Below, piece after piece: positions 8,232 to 16,317 of a stretch of DNA of 41,271 nt. Under the pieces are notes generated by a model that saw nothing but the letters and a program-made list of their open reading frames with translations, searched no databases and had not been told where the DNA came from. The position numbers and the translations under genes were made by a program. Each line of letters starts with the position of its first letter. The stretch's first letter is position 1. This stretch comes from Pleurocapsaceae cyanobacterium CSU_1_1 (GTDB lineage: Bacteria; Cyanobacteriota; Cyanobacteriia; Cyanobacteriales; Xenococcaceae): NCBI GenBank assembly GCA_012034765.1, contig JAAUOU010000034.1:1-41271 (forward strand). The letters are read 5' to 3'.

Positions 8232-10642
8232 AAGCGATCGCGGATAGTTTTTAAATGCTCAGGCTCATCCTGAGATTGCCAGTTATCGATCACATGAGTT
8301 TTTACGAATTGCTCAATCCACTCGCTTAAATTGGTGGTAGGTACTGAAACTGAATCAGAGCGAATTAGCTGACAAAGCTTTTGGGTCAAAAAAGGTTGCC
8401 CATTTGTCCAAGCCAACACTTCAAATAATAGCTTCTCATTGCTAGTTTTTTCTTTGAGTCCAGCCAGCAACGGTTGAGCTTCGTGCAAGTTAAATCCCTC
8501 TAGCTGAATTGCCTGACCAATATTAAAGGGAGTTCGCCGATAGTCGCTAATTAAATTAGAGGGAGTAGCGACACCAAATAAGGCAAAAGTTAAACGTCGG
8601 TAATTTTGCTTGAGACTACGCTGATTATAACAAGCGCGAATTAGGGCAAAAAGGTCATCTACCGCAAAATTTAAGCTTAAAACGCTATCAATTTCATCAA
8701 AGAAAATGACTATTGGTGATTGGGATAAGTTATCCTCGACTCTGGTTTCGACCAGCAGGACCTCTTCAATAAATTGACTTAACCTTTGAATAAGAGGCAA
8801 ATCTTGGCGCTCGTTCCACCAAGTTTTTAGATTAACTCGATCAAATAAATCAAAACCTTGCCATAATTCTACAGCTAATCCTTTGTACCATTGTTCGGGA
8901 GTAATGTTTTCATTGCTGATACGAGTCAGATCAATTGCTATACAGCGATATCCTTGTTGCTGCAAGCGGTACATCATTCTTACCATCAAACTAGATTTGC
9001 CCATTTGCCTGGCATTCAAAATGTAACAAAACTTTCTCTGCTTCAATGCTTGGTAAAGTTCATGGTCAGCAGAACGCACTACGTAATAGCGTGTATCCAT
9101 GGGTAAACTGCCCCCAACTTGATAGTCATGGGTAAACGAAGTTGATTCGGCATTCCGCAGCAGCGTGTTTTCAATCACTAATTGAGCTTGTGTAACTTTG
9201 AGAATTTTTAAAGTTTGTGATAGTTCTTGAGTACGCTCTGAAACTTTTTGCTCTAGGTTGTGGTTAGACTCGATTAACTTGTCTTTGACCTGCCGCAGCT
9301 CCGCATTTTGACATAGAGTTTCAGTCCTTAATTGATTAAGTTTCGCATTTTTAGCTTCTAGAGTGGCAAAAAATTTTTTTAGCCGAAAAGCCATATGATT
9401 AAATGACTTAGCTAGTTCGCCCAGTTCATCAGAGCGTTGAACATCTACTGTCTCCTCCCATTCGCCTGAAGCGATCGCTTTAGCGGCTGTGTTTAATCGC
9501 AAAATTGGCTGTAAAATCCATCGATAGGTTAGAAGACCTACTCCAGCAGCCACTACCGAGGCTGTTATACACAGCATGATGGTAGTATGAGTATTGTCTT
9601 TAATTTGCCCGATAAAATCTGTTTCTGGAACAACCACTACAATCAGCCAATCTAAGCCAAACTCATCTTGAAACGGTTGTAGTTGTATAAAATGTCGTTT
9701 GTCCTCCATTTTATATTCAAGTTGCTGTGATTTTTGAGTTAGTTTTTCGTACTTAATCTGACTAGCTAAATATTGAGCGGTTGTCTTAGTTAAAGCATTT
9801 TTACTATTAGTCGCTTTGACTCTTTCAGCCCCGTATTGTTTATTGATAGTGCGGAGCGGTTTTTCACCTGTGGAAGTTGCCACTAGCATACCCGAACGCT
9901 CAATAATAAAAGCTTGTCCGTTTTTTCCTATTGTGAGACTACGTAAAAAGTTACTAATTTGTGATAAATTCACATTTGCCAAAAGAACTCCTTGCAATCT
10001 ACCTTGTTGATTATAAAAAGGTTTAGATGCACCGAGATAAGAGGTGATCCCTGCTGTATTTGGATAGATTTTACTCCAAGTTTCTTGCTTGGCAGTTACA
10101 GCAGCTTTATACCAAGGGCGAGTACGTGGATCGAAGGGAATGCTATCTAACAGTTTTTGGCGATCGCCAAATTGATTAGTGGAATAGGTGCGAAAAATAT
10201 GGCCACTATCTTTAGTCGAGGTTCTAATAGCCAGTTTGCCATCATCTAGTCTTTCTGCTCCAAGATTATCTTTTTGTTCTAACCCTAATCCTGCAAAAGT
10301 TAGAGAGTCAAATATTTGAATTTGCTGCCAAAAGTGACGTTCTAAGATGGACGAATCCTGCAAATTTAGTTGATTAAGACCAATAGCAGCAGCATTAATC
10401 TGATTTACTTTATGAGGAATAGCCAAGTAAGCTTGTAAGTTTTGTTCGACACGGGCAGTTATTTCATCAAGTAATTGAGTCGCAACATCGTTAATAGCTC
10501 TTTGTCCATTCTTATAAGACAGATATCCCACAAGCCCAACTACTATAAAAATTTGAAATATAAAAGGAGCTACAATAACAATACGAAGAGGAAGATTTTT
10601 ATAAATTCTATAGCTCGACCTGTTCGCAGATTTGATAGACAT
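8228..10642 (-). CDS. Cache-HAMP sensor fused to AAA-like ATPase: N-terminal piece of the giant sensor
   Basis: 804 codons. A membrane anchor (~17-42) is followed by a double-Cache-type extracytoplasmic sensor domain (~45-350; note PFDPRTRPWYKAA and WSKIYPNTAG). Then come a second membrane segment (~352-375), a HAMP domain (~376-430; LRLNTAAKAIASGEWEETV and SDELGELAKSFNHM) and a coiled coil. The AAA_35-type ATPase (~525-790) has RQMGKSSL as its P-loop and IVIFFDEIDSVLSL as Walker B. Cache and HAMP normally precede kinases, cyclases or chemoreceptor tails. Here they feed an AAA domain and, after frame repair, fourteen WD40 repeats. The likely role is ligand-controlled assembly or signalling at the membrane; the ligand and output are unknown. 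The frame ends prematurely at IRDRF. Confidence 0.85.
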   Translation of the reverse strand: MSIKSANRSSYRIYKNLPLRIVIVAPFIFQIFIVVGLVGYLSYKNGQRAINDVATQLLDEITARVEQNLQAYLAIPHKVNQINAAAIGLNQLNLQDSSILERHFWQQIQIFDSLTFAGLGLEQKDNLGAERLDDGKLAIRTSTKDSGHIFRTYSTNQFGDRQKLLDSIPFDPRTRPWYKAAVTAKQETWSKIYPNTAGITSYLGASKPFYNQQGRLQGVLLANVNLSQISNFLRSLTIGKNGQAFIIERSGMLVATSTGEKPLRTINKQYGAERVKATNSKNALTKTTAQYLASQIKYEKLTQKSQQLEYKMEDKRHFIQLQPFQDEFGLDWLIVVVVPETDFIGQIKDNTHTTIMLCITASVVAAGVGLLTYRWILQPILRLNTAAKAIASGEWEETVDVQRSDELGELAKSFNHMAFRLKKFFATLEAKNAKLNQLRTETLCQNAELRQVKDKLIESNHNLEQKVSERTQELSQTLKILKVTQAQLVIENTLLRNAESTSFTHDYQVGGSLPMDTRYYVVRSADHELYQALKQRKFCYILNARQMGKSSLMVRMMYRLQQQGYRCIAIDLTRISNENITPEQWYKGLAVELWQGFDLFDRVNLKTWWNERQDLPLIQRLSQFIEEVLLVETRVEDNLSQSPIVIFFDEIDSVLSLNFAVDDLFALIRACYNQRSLKQNYRRLTFALFGVATPSNLISDYRRTPFNIGQAIQLEGFNLHEAQPLLAGLKEKTSNEKLLFEVLAWTNGQPFLTQKLCQLIRSDSVSVPTTNLSEWIEQFVKTHVIDNWQSQDEPEHLKTIRDRF

Positions 10643-10999
10643 AATTGGAGTTTCAAAAAAGTAGGATTAAAAATTGGCTCAATAGGTGTTTCAGGGAGGT
10701 AATAGAGAACAGTCTGAGATTGATAAAATATTAGAAAGAAAGCTTTTCCAATAGTATGTTAAGCCTAAAAAGCCTAAACCTAACTCACCTAGTTGACGAT
10801 GCAAAATGCTATACAACGGTTCGTCAGATGGGCTGACCGTCAGAGGTATGCTGTGCCTAGTTCGTTTCTTTTTAGGTAAAGTTTTTTCTTCAACCTCTCT
10901 CCCATCGCCAAAACTATCAACGAGGGACAGAGAATATCTGCGATCGCAGAAGTAAAAGCCATATTTTTAAAATGCTTTAAAAAACAAATGCAATACTAA
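10643..10999. other. Divergent intergenic region, no clear gene
   Basis: The region lies between the divergent sensor and NB-ARC genes. On the minus strand about 90 codons (roughly 10975-10690) are open but lack a normal start codon and resemble nothing I know, so I do not call a gene. Promoters for both flanking genes should lie between here and 11164. Confidence 0.4.
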
Positions 11000-11087
11000 A
11001 TTTAGTACAAAAGCTATGAGGTTTTAGTGCAAAAGCTATGAGGTTTTAGTACAAAAGCTATGAGGTTTTAGTGCAAAAGCTATGAAG
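11000..11087. repeat. Four tandem 22-bp repeats upstream of the NB-ARC gene
   Basis: Units start at 11000, 11022, 11044 and 11066 and read TTTTAGTRCAAAAGCTATGA plus two bases. The R position alternates A, G, A, G, suggesting that a 44-bp pair was duplicated. The 22-bp period equals about two helical turns, so bound proteins would lie on one DNA face. The array ends 77 bp before the NB-ARC start codon, a plausible regulatory position. Confidence 0.8.
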
Positions 11088-11111
11088 ATGATCAGCTATA
11101 CCCTATTTTAA

Positions 11112-11133
11112 TTTGTGCAATATTTGTGCAATA
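11112..11133. repeat. Tandem 11-bp direct repeat in the NB-ARC leader
   Basis: TTTGTGCAATA occurs twice without spacing, 31 bp before the start codon at 11165. One-turn spacing could mark an operator; it also overlaps the likely core promoter. Confidence 0.6.
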
Positions 11134-11164
11134 TTTAATCTAACTTAAAATAGAAGTATTAGGC

Positions 11165-14100
11165 ATGAAAAAGAAGAGAAAACGTAATCGAGGTGTGATT
11201 TTAACTTCTGAAGGTTTACAAAAACTTCAAGAAGTCAAACTTAACTCAGAACAAGCAGACAACTTTGGACAAAGGTACACTTGGGAACAATTAAGTGAAC
11301 GCACAGAATTAGATATTCACACAATCAAAAGAGTCCTAGCTTGCAAACAAGGAGTTGACGAGAGAACCTTGGAGCGTTTTTTCATGGCTTTTGGTTTAGA
11401 GTTAACTCAAACTTGCTATTCAAAACCCAATCCTAACAAACGCCAAGATTGGGGAGAAGCAATGAGTGTGTCAAATTTTTATGGACGTACTGAAAAACTT
11501 ACTACATTAAACCAATGGATTCTTGAAGACCATTGTCGATTAATAACAATTTTAGGAATGGGAGGAGTAGGAAAATCTTCTCTTTCAGTTCAGTTAGCAA
11601 AACAGATTCAGGATAAATTTGATTGCGTTATATGGAGATCACTCCAAGATACTCCTCCTATAAAACAGTTTTTAGGCAATTTAATTCAATTTTTGTCTGA
11701 AGAGCAAGAAGCGAAAGCTAACTTGCCAGAAAGTATCAACGAAAGAATATCTTTGGTGATTGAATATCTACGATCGTCGCACTGTCTTATAATACTAGAC
11801 AATTTTGAGTCACTATTATGTAGTACTGGTAGAGCAGGAGTTTGCCGAGAGGAATATAAAGATTATAGTATTCTCTTAAAAAGAATAGGACAAACAGATC
11901 ACCAAAGTTGTTTGCTAATAACAACACGAGAAAAACCGACAGACATTGCCATTTTTGAAGGAGAAAAACTTCCAGTTCGTACCTTGCGGTTGAGTGGTTT
12001 AAAAGAAAAAGAAGGACGAAAAATTTTAAGAGCCAAAGGGCTTTTAAGCTCAGATCAAGAATTAGACACATTAGTAAAACACTATGCAGGTAATGCCTTA
12101 GCTTTAAAGGTTGTAGCCACAAGCATTTGCGACTTATTTGAAGGTAATATCTCAGAATTTCTTAAACAAAATACGTCAATTTTTGGTGATATCCGCGATC
12201 TTTTAGACGAGCATCTGAAACGTTTATCAGATACAGAAAAAGAAATAATATACTGGTTGGGGATTAATCGAGAACCAACTTCGCTGCTCGAATTACAAAA
12301 AGATATTATCTCATCGATTTCAGCATTCGATTTAATGGAGGGATTGGAGTCTTTGTCGAGGCGAAATCTCATTGAAAAAAATGCTGCTCGTTTTACGATG
12401 CAACCTGTAGTCATGGAGTATGTAGTTTCTTGCTTAATTGAGCAAGTCTGTCGAGAAATACAAACTCAAGAACTTGATTTTTTTGGTCGCTATGCCCTAA
12501 CTAAAGCCACTGCTAAAGACTACATTAGAGAATCTCAAATTCGCCTGATTCTTCGACCTGTAATTGAGAGACTATTAACTATCTTCACAGAGGAAAAAAA
12601 TGTTGCAGGACATTTAGCACAAATACTCGCCAAGCAGCAAAAATCATCCAACTCATATACAGAGTATGCACCAGGAAACATCATTAACTTACTGTGTAAA
12701 ATGAACATTGATTTTAAAGGCTATGACTTTTCTTCCTTGGCGGTTTGCCAAGCTGATTTACGCAATGTTTGTCTGCATGACGTAAATTTCCAAAATTCTA
12801 ATTTTACCAAGTCAATTTTTGCAGACACCCTAGGCTCCATAATGTCTGTAACATTCAGTCCAAATGGAGAATTGTTGGCTGTAGGTGACAGCAATAATAA
12901 GATTCGCTTATATCGAGTTACAGACAATCAACAAATTTTAATAATTCAAGGGCATGGAAACTGGGTAGTATCACTTGCCTTTAGCCCAGATAGCCGAACT
13001 CTGGCAAGTGGCAGCAGTGATCATACTATAAAGCTATGGGATGTTAGTAATGGTCAATGTCTTCACACTTTAAAAGAACACAGTCATGAAGTTTGGTCGG
13101 TTGCATTTAGTTCAGATGGTGAAATATTAGCAAGCGGTAGTGACGACTGTACGGCAAGATTATGGAATGTTGAGACTGGTAAATGTCTCAAAGTTTTTCA
13201 AGGACATACAGATTATGTACTTTCAGTCGCCTTCACAAATGATGACCGTATGCTTTTGAGCGGTAGTCACGACCGCACAATTAGACAGTGGGATATCAAA
13301 ACTGGAAAATGCTCTAAAATTTTCCATGGACATTCTGATGAAATAAGGTCTATTGCCGTTCATCCCAATGAGCAAATACTAGCTAGTAGCAGTAATGACT
13401 GTACAGTGAGATTGTGGGATATTAATACTGGTGAATGTCTCAATATTTTTCAGGGACATTCCGATGGAGTATGGTCAGTTATTTTTAACCCACAAGGCAA
13501 TATTTTAGCTAGTGGTAGTAATGACTGTACAGTGAGATTGTGGGATATTAATACTGGTGAATGTCTCAATATTTTTCAGGGACATACAAATTGGGTATTA
13601 TCAGTTGTTTTTAGTCCGCAAGGTAGTATTTTAGCTAGTGGTAGTCGCGACCAATCAATCAAGCTATGGGATATCAGTATTGGTCAATGTCAAAAAACTT
13701 TTCAGGGGCATACTAATCAGATATTTTCGGTTGCTTTGAGTCCTGATGCTCGGCTTCTAGCCAGTGGTGGTTACGATCAGAAGATAAGGGTGTGGGATAC
13801 TAGCACTGGTGAAGTTTTCAAGACTTTGCACGAACATAATAATTGGGTGTGTTCTGTAGCCTTCAGTCCACAAGGTAATATTTTAGCCAGTGGTAGCGTT
13901 GACCAAACAGTAAGATTATGGGATATTCCTACCGAAAGAGTCTTTAAAACTTTTCGAGGACATAGCGCCACAGTTAAATCCGTTGCATTTAATTGTGATG
14001 GTTATACGCTGGCCAGTGGTAGCGTTGACCAAACAGTGAGATTATGGGATATTCGTACTGGTCAAACAGTGAGAATTTTCAACGGGCATTCTGCTGCAAT

Positions 14101-14683
14101 TTGGTCAATTGCTTTCAGTTCAAACGGTCAGATGCTAGCGAGCGGTTCTTTAGATGGTACAGTCAAGCTATGGAATGTTAGGACTGGAGAATGTCAACAA
14201 ACGTTAGTGGGTCATACAAGTTGGGTTTGGTCAATCGCTTTTAGTCCTGACAACCAGACACTAGTAAGTACCAGTTCGGATCAAACGATAAAACTGTGGG
14301 ATCTGAACACTAATAAATGTCTTAAAGCTCTGCGAGGAGATACAAGTTGTTCGCCATCGGTTGCTGTTAGTCCTGATAACAAGATAATAGCCAGTAGTAG
14401 TCAAGACCACAGAATTTTGTTATGGGATTTTAAAACTGGTAAATGTATTAAATCTTTCCAAGGACATACAGCTACAATCTGGTCGATCGCTTTTAGTTCG
14501 GACAATCAGACTTTGGTAAGTGGTAGTGAAGATGAAACAATTAGATTTTGGGATACTAAAACAGGTAAAAATCAAAAAACCTTAAGAGCTAAAAAACCTT
14601 ACAGTGGGATGCAAATTAAAGGAGCTAAAGGTTTGACAGAGGCAACAATTGCTACTTTACAAGCTTTAGGAGGAGTCAGTTAA
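11165..14683 (+). CDS. NB-ARC ATPase with N-terminal HTH and 14 WD40 repeats (NLR-like)
   Basis: 1172 aa, intact. A basic N-terminus and HTH-like segment (~12-85, VILTSEGLQKLQEV, LSERTELDIHTIKRVL) precede an NB-ARC ATPase: FYGRTEKL, P-loop GMGGVGKS at 131-138, Walker B LIILDNFES, and GNALALKVVA as the GLPL-like motif. A winged-helix part (~390-430) and a short pentapeptide-like spacer (DFSSLAVCQADLRNVCLHD) follow. Fourteen WD40 repeats start near residue 560 and should form two seven-bladed propellers, ending in the tail GAKGLTEATIATLQALGG. This is the STAND/NLR architecture: WD40 senses, NB-ARC switches. No separate effector enzyme is fused, so the HTH domain may recruit a partner. Several repeats are nearly identical at DNA level, a sign of recent internal duplication. 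It is preceded by the 22-bp repeat array. The cellular role is unknown; defence or regulation are both possible. Confidence 0.9.
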   Translation: MKKKRKRNRGVILTSEGLQKLQEVKLNSEQADNFGQRYTWEQLSERTELDIHTIKRVLACKQGVDERTLERFFMAFGLELTQTCYSKPNPNKRQDWGEAMSVSNFYGRTEKLTTLNQWILEDHCRLITILGMGGVGKSSLSVQLAKQIQDKFDCVIWRSLQDTPPIKQFLGNLIQFLSEEQEAKANLPESINERISLVIEYLRSSHCLIILDNFESLLCSTGRAGVCREEYKDYSILLKRIGQTDHQSCLLITTREKPTDIAIFEGEKLPVRTLRLSGLKEKEGRKILRAKGLLSSDQELDTLVKHYAGNALALKVVATSICDLFEGNISEFLKQNTSIFGDIRDLLDEHLKRLSDTEKEIIYWLGINREPTSLLELQKDIISSISAFDLMEGLESLSRRNLIEKNAARFTMQPVVMEYVVSCLIEQVCREIQTQELDFFGRYALTKATAKDYIRESQIRLILRPVIERLLTIFTEEKNVAGHLAQILAKQQKSSNSYTEYAPGNIINLLCKMNIDFKGYDFSSLAVCQADLRNVCLHDVNFQNSNFTKSIFADTLGSIMSVTFSPNGELLAVGDSNNKIRLYRVTDNQQILIIQGHGNWVVSLAFSPDSRTLASGSSDHTIKLWDVSNGQCLHTLKEHSHEVWSVAFSSDGEILASGSDDCTARLWNVETGKCLKVFQGHTDYVLSVAFTNDDRMLLSGSHDRTIRQWDIKTGKCSKIFHGHSDEIRSIAVHPNEQILASSSNDCTVRLWDINTGECLNIFQGHSDGVWSVIFNPQGNILASGSNDCTVRLWDINTGECLNIFQGHTNWVLSVVFSPQGSILASGSRDQSIKLWDISIGQCQKTFQGHTNQIFSVALSPDARLLASGGYDQKIRVWDTSTGEVFKTLHEHNNWVCSVAFSPQGNILASGSVDQTVRLWDIPTERVFKTFRGHSATVKSVAFNCDGYTLASGSVDQTVRLWDIRTGQTVRIFNGHSAAIWSIAFSSNGQMLASGSLDGTVKLWNVRTGECQQTLVGHTSWVWSIAFSPDNQTLVSTSSDQTIKLWDLNTNKCLKALRGDTSCSPSVAVSPDNKIIASSSQDHRILLWDFKTGKCIKSFQGHTATIWSIAFSSDNQTLVSGSEDETIRFWDTKTGKNQKTLRAKKPYSGMQIKGAKGLTEATIATLQALGGVS

Positions 14684-14721
14684 AGGCATATTGGCTTGTA
14701 TTAATTTTGGAAAATGTTTGA

Positions 14722-14925
14722 TTATCTACTAATAGTTATAGTGTCAACTGTTGTAGCTTTTAAATCAGCAGGAATTCTAAAAGAAAGCGATCGCGTTAGA
14801 TTGTTTTCTCGATATTGAATAGTAAACGAACCTTGGTAAATGTTTGTTTTTTCTGGTAACTGTAAAGCCTCTTTTTCCGTGACTTTACAACTATCTGCCT
14901 GGCAATTATCGCTTTGGAAAGTCAC
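14722..14925 (-). CDS. C-terminal piece of the secreted Cys-motif protein (frameshifted)
   Basis: 67 codons from a GTG (FQSDNCQADSCKVTEKEALQ, then YQGSFTIQYRENNL). The frame is open well upstream of this GTG and encodes FNGALGFSPVPLPFVEA, which joins the preceding piece if one base is added to the A4 run at 15010-15013 (plus strand). Together the two give a 222-aa protein spanning 15389-14722. On its own it lacks a ribosome-binding site and a signal peptide, so a separate gene is unlikely. Confidence 0.65.
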   Translation of the reverse strand: MTFQSDNCQADSCKVTEKEALQLPEKTNIYQGSFTIQYRENNLTRSLSFRIPADLKATTVDTITISR

Positions 14926-14996
14926 TTTAGTTACTTGATGGTTTTTCCAACTATATTTGTTGGCTTCGACAAATGGTAAAGGAACGGGAGAGAAAC

Positions 14997-15389
14997 CTAA
15001 AGCACCATTAAAATTCCTGAAACCAGACCATCTTTAACTTTAGTTTGATGTAATAGTCTAACAGTATCACCATTTTTTTGAATCAGAATCCATTCATCAT
15101 CTTCACCAGAACGATCTAAGTTTAGTTTTATGACTTCGGTTGGTTTTTGTTGACAACGAGAATTTAAGGAAAATTTCTGGCAAAAAGTATTGCGATCAAT
15201 TTCATATTTATAGGTTTTTAGTTTCGGTTCTTTTGGTACATAATCGTTATCTTGGCAGCGAGAATTAAGAGGAAACTTATTACACAAAGAATATAGATCT
15301 GCTCCTTGAGTGGCAGCGGGAGAACTGCCCATTTCGGTTACTAAAATAGTAGCCCCTAAAGTTAACATTAGCTTAATGATAATTTTCAT
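14997..15389 (-). CDS. Small secreted protein with repeated Cys motif (N-terminal piece)
   Basis: 130 codons. Residues 1-28 form a signal peptide (IIIKLMLTLGATILVTEMG, then SSPAATQGA). Two copies of the motif LCNKFPLNSRCQ and FCQKFSLNSRCQ follow, a Cys pair spaced seven residues apart that recurs in uncharacterised exported cyanobacterial proteins. The frame ends early; one extra base restores the rest (see the piece at 14722-14925). The gene lies downstream of the exporter genes on the same strand. Its upstream region contains the 65-bp element also found before the desaturase gene, so it may be co-regulated with the polyketide locus. It is probably periplasmic or secreted; its function is unknown. 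Confidence 0.7.
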   Translation of the reverse strand: MKIIIKLMLTLGATILVTEMGSSPAATQGADLYSLCNKFPLNSRCQDNDYVPKEPKLKTYKYEIDRNTFCQKFSLNSRCQQKPTEVIKLNLDRSGEDDEWILIQKNGDTVRLLHQTKVKDGLVSGILMVL

Positions 15390-15490
15390 GATTTTAATTT
15401 TTTCTGATACTTTTTTCTAGATTCATTAGATGTTTACAGCAAAAATTTATCTATTTTATCTATTGAACTTACTGACTCTATTGTTATTTT

Positions 15491-15555
15491 TAACTTTAAA
15501 GACTTGAAAACAGAATTTCAATGGAAAATGTTTCGAAAAAATGGGATATTTGGTT
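15491..15555 (-). promoter_or_regulatory. 65-bp shared upstream element, copy 1
   Basis: Matches 34685-34749 at 59 of 65 positions without gaps, in the same orientation. The best block reads AATTTCAATGGAAAATGTTT on the plus strand. It lies about 100 bp before the minus-strand start at 15389, beyond the 3' end of the exporter ATPase gene. Weaker similarity continues towards the start codon (TTCAAT and ACATCTAA blocks). This suggests a common promoter/operator region rather than a coding remnant. Confidence 0.65.
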
Positions 15556-15601
15556 GGAGAGAGAAAAGTATCGCGGATCATTTATCACAGTCAATTTATA
15601 T

Positions 15602-16303
15602 CTATTTAGTGGCAATAGAACTTGCCTTGGCGATCGCTAACTGCCCATCTTCCATTTTGACAATGCGATCCGCAATATCTAAAATACGATTATCGTGGGT
15701 TACTAATAAAATTGTGCTACCTTGTGCTTTTGCCAAATGTTGCAGTAAATCAACAATATTGCGACCTGTTTTACTATCTAGAGCAGCAGTCGGCTCATCT
15801 GCTAGGATAAGCTTAGGATGGCTGACTAAAGCCCTTGCGATCGCCACTCTTTGTTTTTGCCCTCCAGAAAGTTTTTCAGGAAAATAATCGAGATATTTAC
15901 CTAATTCAACTTGATGTAAAATCGATTCAGAAAGCTGTTGAGCTTCTGCTTTGGTAACATTATTTTGTAGCTCAATAGACATTTGAACATTCTGTTTAAC
16001 AGTAAAAAAAGGTAGTAAATTATGAGCTTGAAAGATATAGCCAATTTGGCGACGAACTCTCACTAATTCATTTTCATTACTGTCTTTAAGTTCTTGATTA
16101 AGATTTACTAAACTTCCTTCTTGAACAGAACGCAACGCGCCAATCAGCGAGAGTAATGTTGTTTTACCTGAACCAGAGTGACCAGTCATAATCACAATTT
16201 CTCCAGGAAAAACATCTAACTTAATATTAAATAAGACCTGCTTCTTTAAATCTCCTTCACCAAAGTAATGATTAAGGTTATTAATGGCAATTGTAGGCTT
16301 CAT
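15602..16303 (-). CDS. devA-like: DevA-family ABC exporter ATPase
   Basis: 233 aa, the usual length. Walker A is GHSGSGKT (41-48), the Q-loop lies in IFQAHNLL, the signature is LSGGQKQR (145-152), Walker B is LILADE (165-170) and the H-loop His is in LLVTHD (203). The sequence belongs to the MacB/LolD/DevA group that powers export of lipids and other hydrophobic products with an FtsX-type permease. The permease gene ends 14 bp upstream on the same strand, so the two are co-transcribed. In heterocyst-forming cyanobacteria DevBCA exports envelope glycolipids. Here the neighbouring polyketide locus suggests its product, or a lipid made from it, as cargo; that link is inference. Confidence 0.92.
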   Translation of the reverse strand: MKPTIAINNLNHYFGEGDLKKQVLFNIKLDVFPGEIVIMTGHSGSGKTTLLSLIGALRSVQEGSLVNLNQELKDSNENELVRVRRQIGYIFQAHNLLPFFTVKQNVQMSIELQNNVTKAEAQQLSESILHQVELGKYLDYFPEKLSGGQKQRVAIARALVSHPKLILADEPTAALDSKTGRNIVDLLQHLAKAQGSTILLVTHDNRILDIADRIVKMEDGQLAIAKASSIATK

Positions 16304-16317
16304 AAGATTATTTTTGA

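Noticed and set aside
11000-11087. The tandem 22-bp repeats as a CRISPR array
   Set aside because: The units are contiguous without unique spacers, and no cas gene is near. They are a tandem repeat.
11787-12414. Long minus-strand frames opposite the NB-ARC gene
   Set aside because: They are shadows of a strongly supported plus-strand coding region and have no family resemblance.
4256-14683. Declaring the AAA-like and NB-ARC proteins an antiphage defence island
   Set aside because: STAND-like proteins also have regulatory roles in cyanobacteria, no defence effector or known defence gene is adjacent, and sequence alone does not decide.
15504-15887. Plus-strand frame starting in the 65-bp element and running into the DevA gene
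   Set aside because: Most of it is antisense to devA. The second copy of the element has a stop in the corresponding frame, so the conservation is not at protein level.
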